64,000 bases of DNA from CAVYUC01 sp963783085 (GTDB lineage Bacteria > Bacteroidota > Bacteroidia > Bacteroidales > Prolixibacteraceae), in NCBI GenBank assembly GCA_963783085.1, contig CAWAMJ010000020.1, positions 744,001-808,000 on the forward strand, given 5' to 3'. A program made the position numbers and the translations under genes. Shown one piece after another: positions 56,701-64,000 of this stretch; the first letter of the stretch is position 1; each line of letters begins with the position of its first letter. Below the pieces are notes generated by a model. That model ran no database searches. It worked only from the letters and a program-made list of their open reading frames with translations, and was not told the DNA's origin.

Positions 56701-57002
56701 CGGCCATTTATGGGTACTTCCTTGTTTTTCATTCCAATGAATGAAAACACCAGCGTTCCATCAGACGGAGCTGAAATATTAAACTCGCCGTTCACGTCGG
56801 TTACTGTTCCCTTACTGGTGCCTTTAATTACAATGGATACTCCAGGCAGGGGGGAGTTGTCTTCGGCCGCAACCACTTTTCCTTTAATTTGCAAATCCTG
56901 GGCATTTACCTGTAATGCCAGGAAAAACATTGAAACCAAAACAAACAACCATCGGGTGAAATTTTGACTTCTTCTTTTTTTTAGATAAGTTAAATTAAAC
57001 AT
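53760..57002 (-). CDS. SusC/RagA-family TonB-linked outer membrane protein
   Basis: A 1,080-residue outer-membrane transporter, intact in frame. From ATG 57002 it has a basic N-terminus (MFNLTYLKKRRSQNFTRW) and signal peptide, a carboxypeptidase-like domain (DLQIKGKVVAAEDNSPLPGVSIVIKGTSKGTVTD), the TonB box region LEEVVVVGYGTQKKVNLSGAV, the plug domain (RGMTSINGGEPLILIDGVPADAW, SVLKDASSAAIYGARAAFGVVLI) and a 22-strand beta-barrel ending in FGVNVDF. It pairs with the SusD gene that begins 26 bp after its stop. No ECF sigma or anti-sigma gene adjoins it, so its regulator is elsewhere. Confidence 0.95.
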   Translation of the reverse strand: MFNLTYLKKRRSQNFTRWLFVLVSMFFLALQVNAQDLQIKGKVVAAEDNSPLPGVSIVIKGTSKGTVTDVNGEFNISAPSDGTLVFSFIGMKNKEVPINGRSSINVSLEQELTGLEEVVVVGYGTQKKVNLSGAVDAVDAKELESRPITNISQGLQGVAPNLNIDFVSGEPGQAARINIRGMTSINGGEPLILIDGVPADAWELNRLTPEDVADISVLKDASSAAIYGARAAFGVVLITTKSGSKEGIHLSYNNNLAWSKPTVLPDKTNDPYIYLRLQDLSTDNTPWNSFNPTDETYAWAKERSENPSGTTGVRVNPNDPTTWEYMGARDWTPYFLSDYTFSQKQNIQLDGKTEKTRFYLSGAYDDENGALKIAEDLFKRYSLRSKVDYDPFKWLTIGNNTLFTMTERNEPSYLDIWSLYNLEPTSWDKNPDGSWANSGVGQVAAQLKDGGKVDNRYNSTQSTFTGEARFFDSALKINADYTIRKGNSNYGWYYSKYKLGYGPEDVREVGTNEAYRSATFDTYNVFNVYSTFNKTFGIHEFTALIGFNQEHSRSEWFEARRDNVISGSLPTIALATGEDYVDESITDWAIRGAFYRLNYILKERYILEFNGRYDGSSRFPKNTRFGFFPSASAAWRIDREEFMQPIEHVISSLKLRGSYGSLGNQNVSAYGYIPTMNPSEASYIVGGELPQRVSPPQLVSDNYTWETVETTNFGVDLGLFEDKIYAAFDIYQRNTTGMLTQGKDLPNVLGADEPRENAADLETDGWELTLTYKNNFNLAGKRFNFNTRFILSDSRAWITRFDNPNKNLSQYYVGQEFGEIWGLESDGFFKTVEETQALDETQLIPWGALSIVPGWPKYVDQDGNGIIEKGYTVDDPKDAKIIGNSSPHFRYGLNLNFDWNGFDFRAFLQGIGKKDYYPRHYLYWGFYQQPYAGGYMHLMDFYRPADDSEVDMAKHSQSYIDAGLASKNPDAKYPILQAWLADRNLGEGLNDSKGLATAQTGYMLSAAYLRIKNITIGYTLPKTLTQKIKIDRVRFFISGENIAEWSQVSDYFDPEAVTDNGWGYAYPFQRRYSFGVNVDF

Positions 57003-57469
57003 AGAAAATAAATTATAAAGTTTAAAAGGAGACAAATATTGGCTTTCTATCTCTTTATGTTATTAGAAATCCGATTAAGTTTTTATTGAATTTTTGTTAC
57101 TAAATTTTGTTTTACAATTGCAACTTTCCCGCATTAAACCATTTGTTTAATTACCTGAATAAGAATTTGTAAATGAAGGTTTACAGGAGCGTAACCTGGT
57201 TTTCAATCAGAAATGTGGCCAGACAGAACTGACACAAATGAAAGGTTACATTGTTGCTAATTTCAAAATCGAAACTAAAAATTCACAACAATAACAGCAT
57301 TTCCGGAATAATTGTTTAACGTCCAATTAATCAATAAGTCAACGTAGGTAAAATCATCTTTTGATTTTTGATTCCATTGTTCGAATGCACAACGCGTTTT
57401 GTTAAAGTCATGTTTTTGTTTTTCATCCATTTTTTACTACTTTTTTTCATATTCAGTTACGTTTTATTT
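57003..57469. other. 467-bp intergenic region upstream of SusC
   Basis: No gene or clear RNA was seen. The stretch is A/T-rich with poly-T runs at 57418-57480 close to the end of the symporter gene. A search for the TAnnTTTG/TTG promoter found no good match for susC. Minor features are a small hairpin AAATCA-TCTT-TTGATTT at about 57350-57367 and a GTAAA/TTTAC stem near 57171-57186. It is a likely home for the SusC promoter and regulator sites, but I cannot point to them. Confidence 0.4.
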
Positions 57470-59074
57470 TCAACTTTTTTTGAGTATTCCTGGCGGGGAA
57501 ATTTTTTGCGTTAATCGCGATACCACTATAATGGTTAACAATCCGCTTACCATTGCCAACGTTCTGAACGGGAACAATACTGCTCCGTCTTGTATCAACG
57601 GGTATTTTATTAATATCGGAATTCCCAGTGTAGCATCACCACCTCCGAAACGTAAAATAAATGCCACCACAAAACCGGCAAATGAACCGATACCATTGGC
57701 TTTTTTATCGAACAGAGCGGTTACCAGCTGAGGGAAAAGCAGCGTGTAAACAAAATCGCTGCATAAAAACCACAGGGCGTAAACACTCTTAATTTTCAGC
57801 GCTAAAATGGTGGCGGTTACGCCAATAATCCAAATGCTGCGTTTAATTACTTTAGTTAGGTTTTGGTTGGTAATTTTGGGTTTTATCAGCGGACGGTAAA
57901 TATTCCAACTGGCCATGGAAGAGGCCGATAAAATGGAAGAATCCACAGAAGACATTACGGCTGCAGCAACTGCACCAAGGCCAATTGTTGCTAAAAATCC
58001 GGGGGTAAGGTAACGAATAACGTACGGCAGAATTAATGCCGAATCGGTTGGTGCACCTTTGGCTCCCAGCGCTTCCCATGAAGGAACGGCATTCCCGATG
58101 ATGCCAATCATAATAGCCGGAATAGCTGCTGCCAGACAAACAAATCCGGCAATAACCGATAACCTTACCGCGGTTTTTGCATTTTTCGATGCCAGCACCC
58201 GCTGGAAATATACCTGCCAGGGAATGCCGCCAAAAATGAGCAGTAACGCATTATCCCACCAGTTAAAATAGTAATTCCCCAGCGCTTTTTTTGTAGGTAT
58301 AAACGAGGCCATTTCACCCATTTTATCCTGGTAAATACCCCAGGCATGGTCCCATCCGCCCACACCTTTCAATGCAAATGGTATGACCAATGTTAGTCCG
58401 GCCAGCAATATAAACAGTTGTACCACATCGGTTAAAGCTACTGCCCATAAACCACCCACTGCCGTATAAGCAATGGCAATGAGCGATGAAAGTATAATTG
58501 CGGTTGTAATATCCAGGCCAAGAATGGTGGCAAATGTGGCGCCCAGTGCCGTTAATATCGCTGCTGTCCAAAAGATTTCGCCAAGTAGCGCCGGCAAAAA
58601 CAAAACTGCCGACATGCGCGTGCCAAACCGCTGGGCCAGCGGATCGAGCATAGTTTTAAATTCGTAATGCCGCATTTTTCGTGCAAAAAAGAGGCCGCCT
58701 AAAATCAGGCTCAATCCGTAACCCCAGGGCGCCTGCACCCACATTAATCCATAATGTGCATCGTAAGTATATTCTGCAGTGCCATTAATGTAACCGCCGC
58801 CAACCCAGGTCGCACTCATGGTAAAAACAGCAATCCACAAAGGAATATTGCGACCGGCCAGCATAACTTCGGCAACTGAGTCTTCTTTTTTCAGGCTACC
58901 TGCATACGTGCCCATAAAAAAAATAATGCCGTAAAAAAATATCATGGAAACGTAGCCGGGCCAAAATACATGCGATTGGGTGAAAAAGTAGAGAAATAAT
59001 CCCGCCAGCGATAAAATTATAACAAGTGCAAAAGTCGGTTTCAGGTTTTTTATGAGTGAATTTTCAGAATTCAT
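57470..59074 (-). CDS. Choline:sodium symporter resembling animal CHT1 (SLC5A7)
   Basis: A 534-residue sodium/solute symporter with about 13 membrane helices. It is unusually like the high-affinity choline transporter of animals: TMSATWVGGGYINGTAEYTYDAHYGLMWVQAPWGYGLSLILGGLFFA matches the CHT1 signature around helices 2-4 (key residues TWVGGGYINGTAE), as do LPALLGEIFWTAAILTALGAT, GGLWAVALTDVVQL, FGGIPWQVYFQRVLAS and LGAVAAAVMSSVDSSILSASSM. Its place directly after the choline-oxidation genes supports choline as substrate. The start is set at MNSENSLIKN (59074). It is in line with betA (81 bp) and betB, so probably one transcript. Confidence 0.88.
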   Translation of the reverse strand: MNSENSLIKNLKPTFALVIILSLAGLFLYFFTQSHVFWPGYVSMIFFYGIIFFMGTYAGSLKKEDSVAEVMLAGRNIPLWIAVFTMSATWVGGGYINGTAEYTYDAHYGLMWVQAPWGYGLSLILGGLFFARKMRHYEFKTMLDPLAQRFGTRMSAVLFLPALLGEIFWTAAILTALGATFATILGLDITTAIILSSLIAIAYTAVGGLWAVALTDVVQLFILLAGLTLVIPFALKGVGGWDHAWGIYQDKMGEMASFIPTKKALGNYYFNWWDNALLLIFGGIPWQVYFQRVLASKNAKTAVRLSVIAGFVCLAAAIPAIMIGIIGNAVPSWEALGAKGAPTDSALILPYVIRYLTPGFLATIGLGAVAAAVMSSVDSSILSASSMASWNIYRPLIKPKITNQNLTKVIKRSIWIIGVTATILALKIKSVYALWFLCSDFVYTLLFPQLVTALFDKKANGIGSFAGFVVAFILRFGGGDATLGIPILIKYPLIQDGAVLFPFRTLAMVSGLLTIIVVSRLTQKISPPGILKKS

Positions 59075-59155
59075 ATTTAATTCAGATCCGATTATTTTAA
59101 GTGAATGAAGATTGTCAAATGATATATTCCTTAAAATCAATCAATAAATAATTTA

Positions 59156-60769
59156 TTATACTTTTTCCGGTTCAAGTGGTTTTTTGTCCAGGATAAGATC
59201 AGCCGCTTTTTCAGCAATCATTAATACCGGCGCGTAAATATTACCATTGGTGATGCAAGGCATTACCGAGGCATCCACCACCCGTAAATTTTCTACTCCA
59301 TGCACACGCAACTGGTTATCAACCACGGCCATTTCGTCATAACCCATTTTGCAGGTACAACTGGGGTGGTACGCACTTTCACCGTCGCGGGCAATCCACT
59401 CGAGAATTTCCTCGTCGGTTTGTACTGTTTTCCCCGGAGATAACTCTTCACCCCTGACTTCTTCCATGGCTTTGGTTTCAATCAGTTGTCTGCTTTTTCG
59501 CACCGCTGCCAGCCAGTTCCGCCGTTCGTCGGGCGTCGACAAATAATTGAACAGAATACCTGGATATTCGTACGGATCGGCAGATTTTATTTTTATATGT
59601 CCCCGCACGTCTGTATTCATGGGGCCAACGTGCAGTTGAAATCCATGTCCTTTTGTCGGAACCGTTCCATCGTAACGAATGGCCAGCGGCAGAAAGTGAA
59701 ACTGAATATTCGGATATTCCTTATCGTCGTGGCTTTTAATAAAACCACCGGCTTCAAAATGGTTGGTAGCACCGGGGCCTTTCCGGCGGAACAGCCAGTT
59801 GAAACCAATAAACGGCGCCCGCCAGGGACTTAGCGACGGATATTCGCTAATGGGTTTCTTACATCTCCACTGGATGTAAACTTCCAGATGGTCTTGCAAA
59901 TTTTCGCCCACACCCGGCAGGTGATGAACCGGTTCGATGCCCAGTTTTTTCAGTTCATCGGCATTTCCTACTCCTGAAAGCTGGAGCAGGGTAGGTGAGT
60001 TGATGGCGCCTCCGCAACTAATAATTTCGCCACCATATACTTTTTGTACTTTCCCTTTTCTTTTGAATTCAACACCTACGGCTTTTTTCCCTTCAAAAAG
60101 AACACGATGAACCATTGCCATCGTAAGCACAGTAAGGTTTTTCCGTTTTTTTACAGGATGCAGGTAAGCTCGTGCAGCAGACATTCTGCGGGCGCGGTAA
60201 ATCGACTGGTCGAATTTGCCGAAACCTTCCTGCTGTGCTCCGTTTACATCGTCGGTTAGCGGATAACCGGCTTCCTGAACCGACTTAAAGAAATAGTTAA
60301 AAAGCGGATTTCGGTTTTCAGGAGTAGAAAGCTTCATCGGGCCTTTGTCTCCGTGATATTTATCGGGCCCAATCAACCGGGTTTCCAATTTTTTGAAATA
60401 AGGCAGGCAATGTTCATAATCCCAGTCTTCCAGCCCTTTTTCTTTCGACCATTTTTCATAGTCTTTGGCATTTCCGCGAATCCAAATCATGCCATTAATA
60501 CTACTGGAACCTCCTAATAATTTTCCGCGTGGCTGTGCAATTCTGCGATTTTTCATGTGCGGTTCTTCATCAGACTGGTAAGCCCAGTTGTAAAAAGTTC
60601 CGGTTAGCAGAAAACTAAGCGCCGCCGGCATGTGAATTCTGAAATCCAGTAAATAGTCCGGCCTGCCTGCTTCCAATACTAAAACGTTGTTGGATGGATC
60701 GGCGCTCAGTCGGTTGGCGAGCACTGCTCCGGCTGTTCCACCTCCAATAATAATGTAATCGTAATTCAT
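59156..60769 (-). CDS. betA: Choline dehydrogenase (GMC flavoenzyme)
   Basis: A 537-residue FAD-dependent GMC oxidoreductase that oxidises choline to betaine aldehyde. The N-terminal dinucleotide motif is YIIIGGGTAGAVLANRL, followed by the GMC signatures RGKLLGGSSSINGMIWIRGNAKDYEKW and GAINSPTLLQLSGVG, the catalytic-region SAYHPSCTCKMG, with the active-site His, and the closing CITNGNIYAPVLMIAEKAADLI. The ATG is at 60769; a TTG two codons earlier is less likely. It starts 15 bp after betB and precedes the choline symporter. The start MNYDYIIIGG and the neighbours agree with BetA; other alcohol dehydrogenases of this family are the alternative. Confidence 0.9.
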   Translation of the reverse strand: MNYDYIIIGGGTAGAVLANRLSADPSNNVLVLEAGRPDYLLDFRIHMPAALSFLLTGTFYNWAYQSDEEPHMKNRRIAQPRGKLLGGSSSINGMIWIRGNAKDYEKWSKEKGLEDWDYEHCLPYFKKLETRLIGPDKYHGDKGPMKLSTPENRNPLFNYFFKSVQEAGYPLTDDVNGAQQEGFGKFDQSIYRARRMSAARAYLHPVKKRKNLTVLTMAMVHRVLFEGKKAVGVEFKRKGKVQKVYGGEIISCGGAINSPTLLQLSGVGNADELKKLGIEPVHHLPGVGENLQDHLEVYIQWRCKKPISEYPSLSPWRAPFIGFNWLFRRKGPGATNHFEAGGFIKSHDDKEYPNIQFHFLPLAIRYDGTVPTKGHGFQLHVGPMNTDVRGHIKIKSADPYEYPGILFNYLSTPDERRNWLAAVRKSRQLIETKAMEEVRGEELSPGKTVQTDEEILEWIARDGESAYHPSCTCKMGYDEMAVVDNQLRVHGVENLRVVDASVMPCITNGNIYAPVLMIAEKAADLILDKKPLEPEKV

Positions 60770-60784
60770 TCGCAATTTGGTTTT

Positions 60785-62251
60785 TTATCTGTACGGTGAA
60801 TCGATTTTGTTCATCTCGAAATAAACGGTTTTCAGTTGTGTGTAAGCTTCAATGGCAGCCAGACCGTTTTCTTTGCCCATGCCCGATTGTTTGTAAGGGC
60901 CAAAAGGAACTTCTACCGGATTTACATTGTAATTATTTACCCAGCACATGCCGGCTTCCAACTGGTTTACCATGCGGTGCGCCCGCTGCAAATCGTTGGT
61001 AAACACTCCGGCAGCCAAACCGTAAATGGTGTTGTTGGCTTTTTGTAGTACTTCTTCCTCCGTTTTGAACGAGAGCACTGACATTACCGGGCCAAAAATT
61101 TCTTCCTTTACAATGCGGGCATTTTCATTGTCGATATCAAAGATGGCAGGCTCCACAAAAAATCCTTCATTCAATTCAGCCCGATTATGCGACTGGTAGC
61201 GGTTTCCGCCCCAAACTAATTTTGCTCCTTCTTTCTTCCCGATTTCTATGTAGCCCATTACTTTCTCAAAATGTTCCCGACTGATTAAGGCTCCCACCTG
61301 CGTTTCCATTTTCATGGGATCGCCAATGACCATTTTGCGCGTTTTTTCAATCAGTTTTTCCAGAAATTTATCTTTAATTGATTCTGCCACATACACGCGC
61401 GTTCCGTTGGAACATATTTCGCCCTGCGTGTAAAAGTTGGCCATCATTGCCCCCTGCACGGCTTCGTCAAGGTCGGCGTCTTCGCAAATTATTAATGGTG
61501 ATTTTCCACCTAACTCAAGAGTTACATGTTTGAGGGTACCGGCAGCGGCGGCCATCACTTTTTTACCGGTTTCCACTTCGCCGGTTAACGAAATTTTTCT
61601 TATGTCAGGATGACTGGTGAACATTTTCCCCACTTCAGCATCGCCCTGAACCACGTTAAATACACCATCGGGTAATCCGGCTTCTTTGTAAATTTCAGCC
61701 AGGTAAACAGCGGTTTGCGGCGTTAACTCGGCAGGTTTGAAAATCATTACGTTTCCGGTAGCCAATGCGGGCGCCGATTTCCAGCAGGCAATCTGGATGG
61801 GATAGTTCCAGGCGCCAATTCCGGCACAAATACCCAGCGGCTCGCGGCGTGTGAACGAAAACGATCCTCCCAGATCGTAATATTCTCCGTGAATTGACGG
61901 GGCAATTCCGGCATAATATTCAATGGCATCAGCTCCGGTTGTCACATCTACGGCAATGGCTTCCGACAGTGGTTTGCCCGTGTCCTGTACTTCAATTTTG
62001 GCCAGCTCGTCGTTACGTCGTCGCAGTAAATCAGCGGCTTTTCTTAGAATTCGGCCCCGCTCGGTGCCCGACATTTTTGACCAAATTGCAAAGCCTGCTT
62101 TTGCCGATTCTATGGCTTTTGCCACATCGGCTTCTGAAGCTTGTTCTACCTGTTGGATTACCTGGTTGGTGGCTGGGTTGATGTTCGGAAATGTTTTTCC
62201 CGAAGTCGCTTTTTGACGCGTCCCGTTGTAAAAAAGTTGTGTTGAATTCAT
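60785..62251 (-). CDS. betB: Betaine aldehyde dehydrogenase
   Basis: A 488-residue NAD(P)-dependent aldehyde dehydrogenase that forms glycine betaine. The nucleophile is Cys280 in QGEICSNGTRV and the general base Glu lies in LKHVTLELGGKSPLII. Typical sequences are PLGICAGIGAWNYPIQIACWKSAPALATGN, FGPYKQSGMGKENG near the C-terminus and INPATNQVIQQVEQ at the start. It is the first gene of betB-betA-symporter and has a predicted promoter at 62559-62589. Confidence 0.93.
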   Translation of the reverse strand: MNSTQLFYNGTRQKATSGKTFPNINPATNQVIQQVEQASEADVAKAIESAKAGFAIWSKMSGTERGRILRKAADLLRRRNDELAKIEVQDTGKPLSEAIAVDVTTGADAIEYYAGIAPSIHGEYYDLGGSFSFTRREPLGICAGIGAWNYPIQIACWKSAPALATGNVMIFKPAELTPQTAVYLAEIYKEAGLPDGVFNVVQGDAEVGKMFTSHPDIRKISLTGEVETGKKVMAAAAGTLKHVTLELGGKSPLIICEDADLDEAVQGAMMANFYTQGEICSNGTRVYVAESIKDKFLEKLIEKTRKMVIGDPMKMETQVGALISREHFEKVMGYIEIGKKEGAKLVWGGNRYQSHNRAELNEGFFVEPAIFDIDNENARIVKEEIFGPVMSVLSFKTEEEVLQKANNTIYGLAAGVFTNDLQRAHRMVNQLEAGMCWVNNYNVNPVEVPFGPYKQSGMGKENGLAAIEAYTQLKTVYFEMNKIDSPYR

Positions 62252-62558
62252 GGTTGTAATTCAAATTTTATTTCACACTTTATTTATTGAACCTGGCTTT
62301 TGCCCTGTTCCGACTATTGCTGTGATTTTGTTTTTTTCGCGATGTTTCAGTTCGAATTGAACAAAATGATTTTAGTACCTTTTTGGGAGGCACATTTCAT
62401 AATTTCAATTCTAAAATGATTTTATTTCACGAAAGCTTTGTTTGACAAAAAAATGGAGAAACCTGATTGTAAATTTGTAAAATTTAATATGCTCCGTGCC
62501 AAACGGATAAGCCTGTATATATGTAATCTAAATAAAAATAGTATTACCATAAGCGCGG

Positions 62559-62589
62559 CAAAGGTACGAAAAATCAGGAGAGTAGCCAA
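62559..62589 (-). promoter_or_regulatory. Promoter of betB-betA-choline symporter
   Basis: Minus-strand TACCTTTG (62559-62566) is a full match to TAnnTTTG, with TTG (62587-62589) 20 bp upstream. The message would have an untranslated leader of roughly 300 nt. Confidence 0.6.
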
Positions 62590-62688
62590 AAATTAAGCGC
62601 CTATAAATTGTGAAATTCCACTATCATGACCTGGAATCTCATTCTCATGGCAATAAGTTTTAACAGATTTTCCCCAAAAGAAAGTTTT

Positions 62689-62744
62689 AAAAAAAGCTGA
62701 AAAAGTAAACTTTACGTTGATATATATATTTTTCAGCTTTTTTA
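62689..62744 (-). terminator. Rho-independent terminator after opuAC
   Basis: AAAAAAGCTGAAAAA (ending at about 62705) pairs with TTTTTCAGCTTTTTT (62730-62744) across a 24-nt loop containing ATATATATAT. On the minus strand the arm is followed by T-rich sequence. It lies 26 bp past opuAC. Confidence 0.75.
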
Positions 62745-62769
62745 CTGGTTCCCGATTAATTTGACCTGA

Positions 62770-63651
62770 TTATTTAAACCAGCCGTCAACTATATCTTTG
62801 TGGGCCTGGTACCAGTTTTTAGCGCCGGTTTCTTCGCCGTTGTTCCTGATTTGTTCCATCAAATCGTATAGTTGTTCCTCTGTCAGATTGAAGTTTTTAA
62901 AAAATGTTGCAGCTTCCGGATTGTCTTCTTCAAAACCTTTTCTGGAAATGATGGTGCACGCATCAGTAGGGTAAATATTTTTTGGATCGTCGAGGTATTT
63001 AATATCATACCTGGCCCACATAAAATGTGGCTTCCAACCGGTTATCACAATCCACTGATTGTTTTTAATGGCTTTTTCGAGGCTGGCAATCATGGCCGGC
63101 CCACTCGATGTAATCTGATCAAAATCGAGATCGTAAGCTTCAATCGCTTTTTCCGTATTCGCGTGAATGCCTGCACCTCCACCAATTCCGATAATTTCAC
63201 CGTCGAATTTATCTTTATTGGCGTTCAGTTCGGTAATTGAATTGATGGTTACATATGCCGGGACCACGAGTCCGGTGGTACCTTCGCTGAACGATTCTCC
63301 GAGTTTAACCAGCTTATCGCCGTAGTCGGCCCAGTATTCTCTGTGGGTATTTGGCAACCAGGCATCGAGGAAAACATCACCTTTTGAATTTGTTTTTGAA
63401 AGCTCGCCATAGATCAATCCGGGTTCAAGATTCGTTAATTCAACATTATGTCCGTTATTCTCCAACGCCACACGCGCAAGTTGAGTAAATGCAATTCCTT
63501 CGGCCCAGTTCGGGTAAAGAATATTCACTTCTTTCTGTTTTTCGTCCGGGCTTTTTTTCTTATTGTTGCTGCATGAGCTGAATACAAATGCCATGCTAAA
63601 AATCAGTAATAAACCCAACAGGTTTTTTATTTTAAAATGCATAATTTTCAA
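62770..63651 (-). CDS. opuAC: Glycine betaine ABC transporter substrate-binding lipoprotein
   Basis: A 293-residue lipoprotein of the OpuAC/ProX family, the receptor for betaine or related quaternary amines. The signal ends at FSSCSNN with lipid-bearing Cys27. The domain has VNILYPNWAEGIAFTQLARVALENNG, GDVFLDAWLPNTHREYWADYG (aromatic residues that can form the ammonium cage) and WIVITGWKPHFMWARYDIKYLDDP. It follows the permease gene by 13 bp and ends at a terminator, so it closes the ABC operon. Choline, proline betaine or ectoine are possible alternative ligands. Confidence 0.9.
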   Translation of the reverse strand: MKIMHFKIKNLLGLLLIFSMAFVFSSCSNNKKKSPDEKQKEVNILYPNWAEGIAFTQLARVALENNGHNVELTNLEPGLIYGELSKTNSKGDVFLDAWLPNTHREYWADYGDKLVKLGESFSEGTTGLVVPAYVTINSITELNANKDKFDGEIIGIGGGAGIHANTEKAIEAYDLDFDQITSSGPAMIASLEKAIKNNQWIVITGWKPHFMWARYDIKYLDDPKNIYPTDACTIISRKGFEEDNPEAATFFKNFNLTEEQLYDLMEQIRNNGEETGAKNWYQAHKDIVDGWFK

Positions 63652-63664
63652 TTTTAAGTTTTTT

Positions 63665-64000
63665 CTATTTTTTGTTTGCTATCGACTGGGTAATTCTGTC
63701 TAATACAATCGCCAGGATTACAATTCCAAGTCCTGATTCAAATCCTTTTGAGATGTCGTTTTGCTGAATGCTCTGGTAAACCACGCTTCCGAGGCCACGG
63801 GCGCCCACCATCGATGCAATTACCACCATCGACAAGGCCAGCAGGATAACCTGGTTTACGCCAGCCAGAATAGTTGGCATGGCAAGTGGCAACTGGATTT
63901 TGTATAAAATCTGTCTTTCCGTTGCGCCAAATGCACGCCCGGCTTCAATTACATCGCGCTGCACGTTTTTAATTCCGAGGCTGGTAAGCCGCACTGCGGG
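63665..64000 (-). CDS. opuAB: Glycine betaine ABC transporter permease, C-terminal part
   Basis: The open frame runs off the window edge at 64000. The visible 110 residues match the end of a BPD_transp_1 permease: the cytoplasmic EAA-like loop VIEAGRAFGATERQILYKIQLPLAMPTILAGVNQVILLALSMVVIASMVGARGLG, here with key residues EAGRAFGAT and LPLAMP, followed by a last helix. It belongs to the betaine importer with opuAC just downstream; the ATPase gene is probably beyond the window. Confidence 0.88.
   Translation of the reverse strand, partial: PAVRLTSLGIKNVQRDVIEAGRAFGATERQILYKIQLPLAMPTILAGVNQVILLALSMVVIASMVGARGLGSVVYQSIQQNDISKGFESGLGIVILAIVLDRITQSIANKK

Larger units (their letters stand above)
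62252..62769. other. 518-bp region between betB and opuAC
   Basis: It holds the predicted betB promoter (62559-62589), a leader of about 300 nt and the opuAC terminator (62689-62744). Inside the leader are a near-palindrome, TTCAGTTCGAATTGAA (62346-62361), and two copies of AAAATGATTTTA (62363-62374 and 62413-62424), exactly 50 bp apart. These could be binding sites for a regulator of the choline genes. No coding sequence was seen. Confidence 0.45.

Noticed and set aside
57003..57469. ECF sigma factor or hybrid sensor controlling SusCD
   Set aside because: No such gene lies next to SusC in the window, and no promoter match was found in the gap.

Overview
The window is chromosomal DNA of a Bacteroidota bacterium, most likely class Bacteroidia and possibly order Marinilabiliales (the order is an inference). 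The evidence is a fused lpxC-fabZ gene, a SusC/SusD pair, promoter boxes of the TTG-N19/20-TAnnTTTG type, weak Shine-Dalgarno sites, a SUF-only iron-sulfur operon and many secreted glycoside hydrolases. A complete choline-to-glycine-betaine set fits a marine or saline habitat.

Layout. 1-47 is the start of a secreted protein cut by the edge. 188-5149 is the rimP-nusA-infB operon (minus). 5297-9863 is an HD hydrolase followed by lpxD, lpxC-fabZ and lpxA (plus). 9969-11009 is thiL (minus). 11144-17252 is sufB-sufC-sufD-sufS, then sufE and a sufT-like gene (plus), with a small DUF6132-like membrane gene on the other strand. 17389-20986 holds queG and a secreted MG2/TonB-plug protein. 21025-26508 holds a GH10 endoxylanase, an unknown protein, an outer-membrane beta-barrel receptor and a membrane LytTR regulator. 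26724-29594 is the rplM-rpsI-rpsB-tsf operon (minus).

29680-45035 is a carbohydrate region: GH2 enzyme, hexokinase, GH29 alpha-L-fucosidase, a UroD-like protein, a parallel beta-helix protein, a sugar MFS transporter and a GH36-type alpha-galactosidase. Two foreign-looking items sit inside it. One is a 1,091-bp tandem repeat carrying two copies of a REP-associated tyrosine transposase amid families of palindromes. The other is a HepT-MntA (HEPN/nucleotidyltransferase) toxin-antitoxin pair wedged between transporter and beta-helix genes with almost no spacing.

45192-50952 holds an RluA-type pseudouridine synthase, two PH-domain membrane proteins and a YncE-propeller/phosphoesterase gene. 51122-57002 is a SusC, SusD and lipoprotein operon. 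57470-62251 encodes a choline symporter strikingly like the animal CHT1/SLC5A7 carrier, a choline dehydrogenase and a betaine aldehyde dehydrogenase. 62770-64000 holds the binding protein and part of the permease of a glycine betaine ABC importer. Together the last ~16 kb can be read as choline capture, oxidation to betaine and betaine uptake. The phosphoesterase and SusCD may supply choline from larger molecules, but that link is a hypothesis.

At least nine single-base reading-frame breaks were found (in the GH10 gene, sufD, the propeller/phosphoesterase gene, susD and the lipoprotein gene). Most can be explained by a homopolymer that is one base too long or too short. sufD should be essential, so sequencing error is a serious possibility. 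The clustering at 49.5-52.6 kb could also mean real decay. No tRNA, rRNA, CRISPR array or prophage was seen.
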